64,000 nucleotides of DNA. Origin: Chryseobacterium oryctis (GTDB taxonomy: Bacteria > Bacteroidota > Bacteroidia > Flavobacteriales > Weeksellaceae). Each line of letters starts with the position of its first letter. Within the stretch, counting starts at the first letter, position 1. The notes below the pieces were generated by a model. It saw nothing but the letters and a program-made list of their open reading frames with translations, did no database searches and had not been told where the DNA came from. The DNA is taken from positions 383,558-447,557 of the forward strand of contig NZ_JAPDHV010000003.1 of the NCBI RefSeq assembly GCF_025971925.1. The letters are read 5' to 3'. The position numbers were made by a program, and so were the translations under genes. Positions 25,105 through 34,400 of this stretch are shown here, one piece after another.

Positions 25105-25578
25105 ACCACCTCCATTATATCCTTCTACAGCTTTTGACCAACCTTGGAATTTATATGTTGACTGTCGTGTTTTTGAGTCATAAGTAACACCACCTTTAAA
25201 GCCTTTGGTTGCTAAAATCCTCGTACCAGAAAATAATGATGTAGATTCATCCGTTTTAGCACCTTTAGATAATTGATATTCACTTTTCATTTTAGACCAA
25301 TCTCCTGGTACATTTGCTTGCATTATATCTGTTATACCCGTTGTTCCAGCATTAGATTCTTGAACTGTAATAGTTTTCACCAAAGTAGGATCTAAATCAG
25401 GAATTCCTTTTATAGCATCTTGTGGAATAGGATTCCCTCCCTCAGTCACTAAATTTAATTGCCCTGAATTTTTTGCTTGATTAAAATATCCTGTCCTTGC
25501 AGCAATTTGATAATCGTTTTCTTGGTAAGCTGGTCCTGAAACATTTTCGGCTCCTTTATTTTGGATAATATTAGGCAT
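25033..25578 (-). CDS. Orphan lysozyme/SLT-like toxin domain, RHS part lost
   Basis: The open frame extends upstream to a stop at about 25619 (NSPAQSTAGWKQVP before the first ATG) and contains no RHS core. From about residue 72, TITVQESNAGTTGITDIMQANVPGDW gives the catalytic Glu-Ser and GIxxIMQ of transglycosylase-type lysozyme domains. It is followed by ESTSLFSGTRILATKGF and the AVEGYNGGGTAGYQKRVLQM block equivalent to the AYNAG motif. It probably cleaves peptidoglycan glycan strands. It is sandwiched between the immunity gene of another cassette and its own lipoprotein immunity gene, so it looks like a displaced older tip. There is no secretion signal of its own. Confidence 0.7.
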   Translation of the reverse strand: MPNIIQNKGAENVSGPAYQENDYQIAARTGYFNQAKNSGQLNLVTEGGNPIPQDAIKGIPDLDPTLVKTITVQESNAGTTGITDIMQANVPGDWSKMKSEYQLSKGAKTDESTSLFSGTRILATKGFKGGVTYDSKTRQSTYKFQGWSKAVEGYNGGGTAGYQKRVLQMQQESKKTKPSDY

Positions 25579-25621
25579 TGGAACTTGTTTCCATCCAGCT
25601 GTACTTTGAGCGGGAGAATTA

Positions 25622-26083
25622 TTATTTTACTTTGTAAACGATATTATTAAAAATAATCTTATTGACTTTGTAATCTTTATCATAATGATATTCCATTTTT
25701 AAAACCCTTCCATAATCAATCGATTTATACATCGTTATATAATCATCTTGGGTTTTCTTGATAATTAGACTATCTCCTTTATATTTATCTCCTTCGTAGG
25801 TTTTATAATTTTTTATTGTAGACAGCAAAACATCTTTACCAATACTATCTTTTGAAAATGATTTGTCACAACTATAAAACTCACCATTTCTCTTTAAAAA
25901 ATAAAATTCTGTACCTCCTATTTTTTCTTTGTAAAGACTTAAAACAGATAGGTTATTTCCATTATTCTCCATAACAATATTATAAGAATTGTCTGGATCC
26001 ACTGAACTTTTCAAAATATAATTATAATCCTTATCCGAGCAAGAAAGTATAATTAATAAAAAGATATAATAAACTAATTTCAT
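25622..26083 (-). CDS. Lipoprotein, candidate immunity protein for the HExxxH toxin
   Basis: This 153-residue protein has a short signal (YYIFLLIILSC) with lipobox LILSC, then a Lys/Tyr/Asp-rich mature part with beta-strand character (SYNIVMENNGNNLSVLSLYKEK). It starts 2 bases after the toxin ORF 26086-27018. Family not recognised. As a lipoprotein it would protect outside the cytoplasm. Its stop is the upstream limit of the displaced SLT toxin frame, which marks the recombination junction. Confidence 0.65.
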   Translation of the reverse strand: MKLVYYIFLLIILSCSDKDYNYILKSSVDPDNSYNIVMENNGNNLSVLSLYKEKIGGTEFYFLKRNGEFYSCDKSFSKDSIGKDVLLSTIKNYKTYEGDKYKGDSLIIKKTQDDYITMYKSIDYGRVLKMEYHYDKDYKVNKIIFNNIVYKVK

Positions 26084-26085
26084 AA

Positions 26086-27018
26086 TTATTTTTTAGATTC
26101 TTTTGGCCATTGAGGTTTTAGTCCTAAATCATTCATTATCCCATCATAGACTTTTGCTCCTTTAGGATTTGTAGATTTACTATGGTCGCCATCATAGTCT
26201 CTATCTTGCTCTTTACGTAACTGTTGAATATTACCAGATTTTAAAAGATCCAAATATCTTTCGTGCTTAGTTCCATGTTTCCCAAATTCATGAGCTATAG
26301 TTTCTATAAGTCCATCAGTGGTATTTGGAGTTCCAGCTTCAGCAGTACCAATATTTACATTTAAATCTCCTGTTTTTGTATCAAAACCTGTTGTTCCTTC
26401 TGCAATAACGCCTCCGCCATTCATAGCCCAAGCATATTCAGTATTTACTTTATTGTTATTCCTGATATCATAAATATTAAGATTTTGGTCGCTTAGTTTC
26501 CCATCTTCGGTAGCTTTGATTCCATAAAAGGATTGTCCCTTTTTCATATATTGACGGAGAAAAGCTTGAGCAGTTTCGCTTTTAACAAATTTTTTCATTG
26601 CTACATCCATATCTTTAGAAAAATAACCTTTTGTAGTAAACAGCTTCACGCTTTCTCTACTCCATTTTCCATGACTATCACGTCTTACTTTTATGTTGTT
26701 AACAAAATATGGAACTATATCTCTTCCATCAGGGTCGGTATAAAAAATTGGATTATCAGCAGCATAAATGTAAGGAGAAAGGGAAGGATACTTCTCCGCT
26801 AGCGGATCAACCCCATACCAAATACTCAACCTCGGGTTATAATACCTTGCCCCATAATAGTACAATCCTGTGTCTTCATCTAATTCTTTAGCATTAAATT
26901 TAAACGGATTGTTATACGAGCCGTCCATCTGCTCCAGCATCGTCTCCCCGAATGGTAAATTTAAGAAAAATTGTGTTGCCTCAGACTGAGAATTGGTAAC
27001 AAATGTTGCTGTTCCCAA
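26086..27018 (-). CDS. Orphan RHS core cassette with candidate metallopeptidase (HExxxH) toxin
   Basis: The core (GTATFVTNSQ to GVDPL) is followed by the linker SLSPYIYAADNPIFYTDPDGRD and about 215 variable residues. Near the end, DGLIETIAHEFGKHGTKHERYLDLL carries His-Glu followed by further histidines, like a zinc metallopeptidase helix but with HExxxH spacing instead of HExxH. NTEYAWAMNGGGVIAEGTTGFD lies before it. The peptidase call is tentative. The start is the TTG of HLGTATF in the core; a 1-base deletion near 27104 breaks the frame further upstream. A lipoprotein gene follows after 2 bases. Confidence 0.6.
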   Translation of the reverse strand: MGTATFVTNSQSEATQFFLNLPFGETMLEQMDGSYNNPFKFNAKELDEDTGLYYYGARYYNPRLSIWYGVDPLAEKYPSLSPYIYAADNPIFYTDPDGRDIVPYFVNNIKVRRDSHGKWSRESVKLFTTKGYFSKDMDVAMKKFVKSETAQAFLRQYMKKGQSFYGIKATEDGKLSDQNLNIYDIRNNNKVNTEYAWAMNGGGVIAEGTTGFDTKTGDLNVNIGTAEAGTPNTTDGLIETIAHEFGKHGTKHERYLDLLKSGNIQQLRKEQDRDYDGDHSKSTNPKGAKVYDGIMNDLGLKPQWPKESKK

Positions 27019-27152
27019 ATGATCTCCATGAAGATAATATAAATCCGGATGTTGATACTCCTCTCTTAGCTCAACAGAAACATTATCGCCAAGACCTGAT
27101 TTTCAAGATATTTCTTAAAGTCTGCTTTTGTATCGGCAGTTTTTTCAGGAGC
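26813..27152 (-). repeat. RHS core repeat, copy 4 (340 bp)
   Basis: Nearly identical to 29180-29520, with the same 1-base shortening of the T-run as copy 2. Confidence 0.9.
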
Positions 27153-27169
27153 CTTGTGTTCCCATTCTC

Positions 27170-27290
27170 TTAATTATACGGCTTCCTTTTTTCTTTTTGT
27201 TATAAATGTAAAAAAACGCTACAGTATTGTAGCGTTTAAAAACTTTATACATTACTTATCAACTCAAAGTCACAGACTTTGCGTAGCGGA
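27170..27290 (-). repeat. Boundary element copy 4 with terminator hairpin
   Basis: The 38-base part lies at 27255-27290 and onward, the hairpin at 27214-27237. It is closest to copy 2. Confidence 0.85.
27214..27237 (-). terminator. Terminator hairpin in boundary element 4
   Basis: Same stem-loop as at 21154-21177, followed by T-rich sequence on the minus strand. It follows the second immunity lipoprotein copy. Confidence 0.85.
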
Positions 27291-27299
27291 TGTTTTGTC

Positions 27300-27815
27300 T
27301 TATTCTTTTTGAAGATTATAAAGATCTCCTCCTTCTTTCGTACATTGAATAAATATTTTATTTGGAATACTATCTTTTAGACTAATTTTTGTTAACTGAT
27401 TACAAATATCATTATTATAATTGAAAACTACATTTTCGTTATTTTCTATATCCGTAGGAACAGCTAAAGCGGAACCTAAATTGTAATATCCCTTTAATTT
27501 ATTATGACTATTATAAATATATAATTGACCATTACCTCGTTTAGAATCTTCATAAGTACCTGTATAGTGAACAGAATTTACTATTTTAAGAGTATCCTTT
27601 TTATTTGTAATAATATTTCCTAAATATTTTACCACCTGCTCATCAATTTCTTTTCCTACTTTCGAAAACTCAAAATCTTGGCTAATTATATTTTCTTCTA
27701 ACACAAGTAATCGACAACGTTCATAATAATCAATTTCTATTTTATTACCATCTAATTTTTGCTCAGATTTACTACATCCTATAAGCAATATTAATATTAA
27801 ACAAGCTCTTTTCAT
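27300..27815 (-). CDS. Immunity lipoprotein for the SLT-like toxin, copy 2 (toxin lost)
   Basis: It encodes a 171-residue lipoprotein with the same sequence as that at 24515-25030. I noticed one silent difference in the coding part (near 27728). Only the last codons of the SLT-like toxin remain upstream, so this is an immunity gene without its toxin. It could protect against sister cells that still deploy the lysozyme-like tip. It follows the giant gene's immunity gene at a distance of about 120 bases and is probably transcribed from the same operon. Confidence 0.75.
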   Translation of the reverse strand: MKRACLILILLIGCSKSEQKLDGNKIEIDYYERCRLLVLEENIISQDFEFSKVGKEIDEQVVKYLGNIITNKKDTLKIVNSVHYTGTYEDSKRGNGQLYIYNSHNKLKGYYNLGSALAVPTDIENNENVVFNYNNDICNQLTKISLKDSIPNKIFIQCTKEGGDLYNLQKE

Positions 27816-27818
27816 TTT

Positions 27819-27889
27819 TAATAATCTGAAGGTTTAGGTTTTTTGGATTCTTGTTTCATTTGCAAAACTCTTTTTTGGTACCCAGCTGT
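27819..27889 (-). pseudogene. Remnant of the SLT-like toxin C-terminus
   Basis: The frame reads AGYQKRVLQMKQESKKPKPSDY and a stop, matching the last residues of the toxin at 25033-25578 with a few substitutions. Everything upstream has been replaced by the spacer after the giant gene's immunity gene. Confidence 0.85.
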
Positions 27890-27933
27890 GAATATCCCTC
27901 TTTTTATTTACTTCTTTGTAAAATTTATAAATA

Positions 27934-28440
27934 TTATAAAATCAAACCATTAGGTTTATTGTCTAATATATCATTTAATAATTCTTCATTAATATTTTCT
28001 TTTCTTTTAATAATATTTTTATAAATAAATTCTAAGATTTTTGACAATTCATCTTTAAATAAATTAGAATCAATGCTTAAAAAAGGATATTCATTTAATA
28101 TTTTTTCATTATGACTTAAAACAGTATTCCATTGTGATAATATATTAATATTACTACCATCTTTTTTCATATCCCATACAACATCAAATGTATTTGATGG
28201 AAAAGCAATCTGAAGTACATTATTTTTTGATTCCAAAAATTTAATCACATATACAAAATCATCAAATATTATAGATAAATCATACTTATATGAAAGATTT
28301 ATATTAATATTATTCCAAACAATGCAAAAACAATCTTCACTTAAAGGAAAAATATTTTCAATTAATTCTCCTACTGATTCATATTTTTTCAACGACTCTT
28401 CCTCTTCAATATGTGGATGATTTAAAATTATTTTAAACAT
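27934..28440 (-). CDS. Candidate immunity protein of the giant RHS toxin
   Basis: This 168-residue protein without signal peptide begins MFKIILNHPHIEEEE and starts 9 bases after the stop of the giant RHS gene. It is acidic, very AT-rich at the DNA level, and related in layout to the protein at 22781-23284 (see there). Both would act in the cytoplasm, which fits a toxin that works on nucleic acid or translation. Its family is not recognised. The immunity function is inferred from position and from the parallel evolution with the second toxin copy. Confidence 0.72.
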   Translation of the reverse strand: MFKIILNHPHIEEEESLKKYESVGELIENIFPLSEDCFCIVWNNININLSYKYDLSIIFDDFVYVIKFLESKNNVLQIAFPSNTFDVVWDMKKDGSNINILSQWNTVLSHNEKILNEYPFLSIDSNLFKDELSKILEFIYKNIIKRKENINEELLNDILDNKPNGLIL

Positions 28441-28449
28441 AATTAAATA

Positions 28450-31400
28450 TTATTTAACTTTTGGATAACCATGAAATGTTTTCCCATTTCCATTATTTCT
28501 AACCCATATGTGAGTGGCTTTTTTAGTGCTTCCATCAGGCATATGCACTACACTTTTTGTATCTGCTGGTAATTCAAACTCTGCTCCTTCTCTTGGTTTT
28601 AGTTCAGATGCTTTTTGCCCTGCAAAATCCAAATCTTCTTGGCTTCCCCATTGACCTTGTGGAATACCTGTTTTTTTAGCTTCTGCTCCTCCTTCTTTCC
28701 ATTTTATACCGTGTTTTCCAGATCCCTGATACCCTGCTTCTGGCCTAAGGTTATCAGAATTTAAAACCCTAAAAGCCTTATCTTTTGCTTTATTATAATT
28801 ATCAACTAATGGTATCCATACGTCAGCAGTAGCAATAGCAAATATATGGAAACCCAAAACCGTTGCAGCTTTAGCATCCTCTTTTAAAGTGTTAAACCCT
28901 TCTCGCAACTCTTCTTGACTATAGACAGGAAATGGAAAATACATACCTTGATATTCATACACTGGAATTGGAATTCCAATCCCTCTGTTTTTAATACGTC
29001 CTTGACTATGAGCGTTAGATTTTGTTTGCTTTCCATTAGGATCAATATAATTTATTGGGTTCTGGTAGGTATAAATATAGGGATTAAGATTTCCCCAATG
29101 ATAAACTCCACCATTATGCTGCCCATCACCGTAAAACTCAGTTTCCATTACAGGATTGTAGACCGCTAACGGGTCAACACCATACCAAATACTCAACCTC
29201 GGGTTATAATACCTTGCTCCATAATAGTACAGTCCTGTATCTTCATCTAATTCTTTTGCATTAAATTTAAACGGATTGTTATATGACCCATCCATCTGCT
29301 CTAGCATTGTCTCCCCAAATGGTAAATTTAAGAAAAATTGTGTTGCCTCAGACTGAGAATTGGTAACAAATGTTGCTGTTCCCAAATGATCTCCATGCAG
29401 ATAATATAAATCTGGATGTTGATACTCCTCTCTTAACTCAACAGAAACAATATCGCCAAGACCTGATTTTTCAAGATATTTCTTAAAGTCTGCTTTTGCA
29501 TCGGCAGTTTTTTCAGGAGCTTTCTGTTCTCCTGTTTTAGAATATATAACAGAAGAATCTTCAAATCTTGTAGCATCATCCATCAATCTGCTTGCAAATC
29601 TTTTCGCTCCTTCAAAATAATGTTTTGTATATTGTCCCGTAGAGCTTACGGTAAGATATGGGTTCGGATAGATTTTATATTCAAACATTTTCAATTCATC
29701 AACAACAACCGGAGCCCCGTTCTGATATAGCTGAGTAGGAATTTCAAGCCCATATTTAATAACCCTTTCCCCTTTGTCATCATAAGTATAATACTGATAA
29801 ATACCTGTATTATCATTATAAAATGCTTTCAGACGATCCTGCTCATCCCAATACATTGTTTTTACTCCGTTATTATCATGGTGGCTTATTGCATTACCAT
29901 TATAATCGTACCCAAATCCTTCTGCATTTCCGGTTGATACATCTGTGACAACATCCAACTTATGAGTATTCGGAAAATAATTATATTCATTACTATAGGT
30001 ATTCTCCGGAACAACAACCTGATCCCTTTCGTGATGTTGTTTTTTTCTTATAATTCCTCCAACATTATTATAATCCATTTCGAGGCTATAAGTTGAATGT
30101 GCCATATTAGTAGATAATATAGGCTGTTCTTCTCCATCATACATCACCTCTCTTGTTCCTGTTCCAATCAGTCTGTTCAGTGTATCATATCCGAATTCAA
30201 ATTCAAATGCACCTCCCATTCCATTTGCTAAAGGAAGGGCTTCATTTTTAATTTTAGTTATATTCGAAAACTCATCATATTGATATGTATTTTGCAACAT
30301 TGAAACATTTGCAGAATTATATAAATTATAAGTCTCTAATCTTCGATTTTGAGAATTATACCAATAATTTTGAGAAGTTCCGTTACCATATTTAATGCTT
30401 GAACGCTGCCCATAATGGTCATAATTTATATTCTCTATATAAGTTTCCCCCCAATTATTACTAACAGATTTAAGATTTCCACCTCTGTCATAGTAATATG
30501 AAACAAGCTCATCATCCGGATATTTGATCTTAGTAATACGGTTCCAACTATCATAATTGAAAAATGTCTCAAAATACATTACAGGGATACCAATCCCTTG
30601 TACAACTTTTAATTCTGAAAGCACTTCCCCCATTCTTCCATACGAATATTTCGTCAATCCAGAACCATCTTCTTTTACAAGAAGTTTACCAGAATTATTT
30701 CCTGTCCCTGAAATAGCATATTGATATACTACATTATTTGGATTGGGATCGCCTGAAGGTAAGTCTGGTAATACCACTCCTACAAGTCTATTATGATCAT
30801 ATTCGTATCTTATAGAATGAGTATTAATAGCAGGATCGTTGATAAGATTATCTGTCTCCAGCTGTACAAGATTTCCTGCCAGATCATACTCATATGTGGA
30901 TGTTCCTTTATCCGGATGTATTTGGCGAGTACGTTTTCCTGCTAAGTTGTATTCATATTGAGTCTCAATTCCTTCAGGATCTACAACTCTCATAAGTTCT
31001 CCAACTGTACTATATTCAAATAATGTAGTAATCGGTTGTGAATATAAATAATCATTTTTCTTAACAATCTTTCCTTCAGGCGTAAAATAAGATTCTGTTT
31101 TTTGATTTAAAAACTCCTCTCTAGTTTTAAGCAAGTTATTTTCAATAGTATAAGTTGTGTTTTTGGTATTCCCATCTTCATTTGTAAAAGAAATTACTCT
31201 ATCCTGAGGATCATACACGTTAGATGTAGCAGAACTACCAAATGATAGACTCAGATTCTGACTACCCAAGCCTTCATATGTTGGGTGATATTCTGTAACA
31301 CTCCTTCCTAATCCGTCATATATAATTCTACCAGATACCGTTCTTCTTTCAGACCCATCCATCTCTATATCTTTTTTTACTTGTACAATCCTTCCAAGAA

Positions 31401-34400
31401 AATCGGAGTAAGTATCTGTCTTAATAGTGTTCCCTGTACTTGCATATTGAGGATCAAAATTTGAAGTTGATGCTCTATAAATTTTTATAGAAGTATCACT
31501 ATTTGGAATTCCTGCATGATCCATCCAATATTGATATTTAACTGTTGGAACAGTAGAACCGCTAGCAATTTCATTAGGCCCCATAATCGATTTTGTTCTT
31601 CCGAAACCGTCATAATAAAACACCATTGCATTCCCCCCTGTATCTACTTTTCTGGTTACAACATCAAAAAGCGGATTATATATAGCCGTTGATTGAATAT
31701 TGAAAATATCTTTTACCTTAACGACGTATTTTCCTGTTTCGGCATCATCATAAGTATACTCAAGAACATACCTCTGACCATTATTATTCGGTGGATAGGT
31801 AATTTTCTTAACATTTCCTGCTGTATTATATTCTACATCTGTCACAATATAGTTGGAACCATCAAAAATTGCATAAGTTCCCACATCGCCATTATTCAGA
31901 TTGATATTATAAGCTTTTTTCTTCCTTAATAATTGAGATTGACTAGTTCCTTCATATACTTCCACAAGTACAGGTACCCCAATAATATTATTATTAAAAG
32001 CTTCATAAGTTATATTTGAATTATATGATACAGAAGGACTAGTATACTCATATTTTGAAATAAGACCTTTTATAGTATGTGAATACTTTTCGTTGGTTAT
32101 AATATTTCCACCAGATTCAAAAATAGTTTTCTGCTTTCCAACCAACATGGCAGTTGCCATTTTTCTACCTTCTCTACCACCACTGTCATAATCTAAAGGT
32201 AAATCTGAGTTTAAATCAATTTGTGAAACATTATTAGTAAATTTTCTAAGTTTATATTGATACTTTACATCAGATAAGAAATTTCCATTCCCGCTTTGTA
32301 TAGTACTTTGCTTAATTAAACCATTTAATAAATATGTATTATTAAAATATAGATCCGTAGAAATTCTTTCTACCGAACCGTTGTTCATTTCCTGCTTAAC
32401 AACTGTGTCAAAACCAAAATCTTCTCTTTCTCTTCTATCATACTTCCTATTGCGAAACTCATAATTAGTTTCCATTTTTGTTCCTTGCTCAGTTGTATAA
32501 CTTGCTGAAAATACATTAGGCTCTACAATACTTATTTTTTTCACCACCAGCTTAGCATGTGGATTACTATAGTTGGCTCTTGCAAACTGATAATCTAAAA
32601 GGTATTTCCCTTTTGAGAAGGTATTTGTAATTGATTTAAGCTTATTAGTTCTTCCTACTAATGAATAATTAACTATAAATCCATCGTTAGTATCCTGAAC
32701 TAAATCTGTAAATCCGTCACCATTCATATCCCTAAACGCTTTTCTGGTTTCAGATACATTTAATCCTAAGTTAACGGTTGCGCCTGCACCAGCTTTAATC
32801 CAAAGAATCAATGCTACAACAGGAGGAATAAGCGTAATTGGACCTATATTGAACATATAATTTCCCCCAAAAGAAAACGAACCATTGAACGATCTCGTTT
32901 CGTCCGTAAAATCTATATTACCTCCACTTTTTATCAAAGGAACCGCCGTATTAAATTTACTTCCAAGATTATATCGAACAGTTGTAGAATTATTGGAATT
33001 ATTAACTTCAAGAATATCAACCAGCCCATCACCATTTACATCTTCATATACTACTTCCGCCGTTCCTATGGAAGCAGATGCTCCAACATTTGCACTAATC
33101 CCGAAACCAAAACTACTTAAAGCGCCTAAATTTGCTGAGGCTCCAAGCCCTCCTCCTATTCCGAAGCTCATACTTCCTTTTGGATGTGATCTATAAGTAA
33201 TCATATTTGCAAAAGGAGCATATCCTCCCAAGGTTGTTCCCAAGTTTAAGGCAACCGCCATATCAGGAGAACCTCCATTTTTTATTCTATCCGGGAGACC
33301 ATCTCCATTTACATCCATCCAAAAGCTCTTTCCTGAATCATAAGAATCATAATAATCATTAACACCTGCACTTATTGATGCTCCTCCTGACCATGGCAAT
33401 CCAGAATCTGCCTGAGATGAAGTCCCATTATCTCCCTGTGCTCCAATTCTTCCTGTTATAGAAAATGCATTATAAGAAAAACCTAGAGAATTCATTTTCT
33501 GATAGCTATCAGAGTTTGTTGGAAAATCACCAGAATCAAAATCTTTCATGTCTTCTAAACTACCTGTTGAATTGGTAAACTGAACAGACAAAGGATATAC
33601 AATATCAGGGTAACCATCACCGTTCATATCAGAAAATGTTTGTGTTTCAACACTCCCGATTCCTGTTAATACAGTTTTTGAATTTCCACCGCTTCCCATC
33701 CCAAAACTTAAGCCATCAGTTGTGTTCCTTGAACTGCTCTTTTGTACTCTGTTAATAGATTTCATGGTAGTATCTACCGACAATTGCCCGGAAGTATATG
33801 TAAGTGGTGTTACAGCAGGTAAATCAGGCACAGGGTTTGAAAAATAATTCACGGTTTCATCATTCTTAAACCCTTGTTGCGTAGAATATTGTTCAGGACC
33901 AATCCCCACCCAATAATTCCTGAAAGAATTTCTAGCTCTTACCATATTAGGTTTCATAGATGCTATATTCTGAGAAACAGTATTGTTTCCTGCATTCGGA
34001 TTGTTAGTTGTATTTAAAATACAATCAGCCAAAGCGGCATTATCATTAGTTATTGTTTGACATTGCTGATAAATATTCTGTGTAGCAACATCTGCTGAAA
34101 ATGCTAATATATCAATCGGACTTCCATAAGTATAATCATTAAAACTTCCTGGTTTATACAAAAACTGCCCCCAATTATTAAACAATGGAGTTTTTGTATT
34201 GTACATTGCCGTATTTACCGCTGTTGCAGAAGTATTAGCATAAATACTTGTATTATCATAATAAATATCGAATGGTTTATTTTGAAAATATTCAGAATAT
34301 TTATTAAATAAAGCATAATCCCCTCCTGTTTTACAATATACTTCAACAGTTACTAAATGACTATCACCTATTGCTAATGCAGGATCACCACTATAAAAAT

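Larger units (their letters stand above)
27292..27889 (-). repeat. 598-bp direct repeat, copy 2
   Basis: Second copy of 24507-25104. It begins right at boundary element 4 and ends inside the last codons of the toxin remnant. Confidence 0.9.

Noticed and set aside
21110..27290. Boundary elements considered as insertion sequences or a CRISPR array
   Set aside because: There is no transposase gene or direct target duplication nearby. The copies are kilobases apart with genes between them, unlike CRISPR repeats with short spacers.
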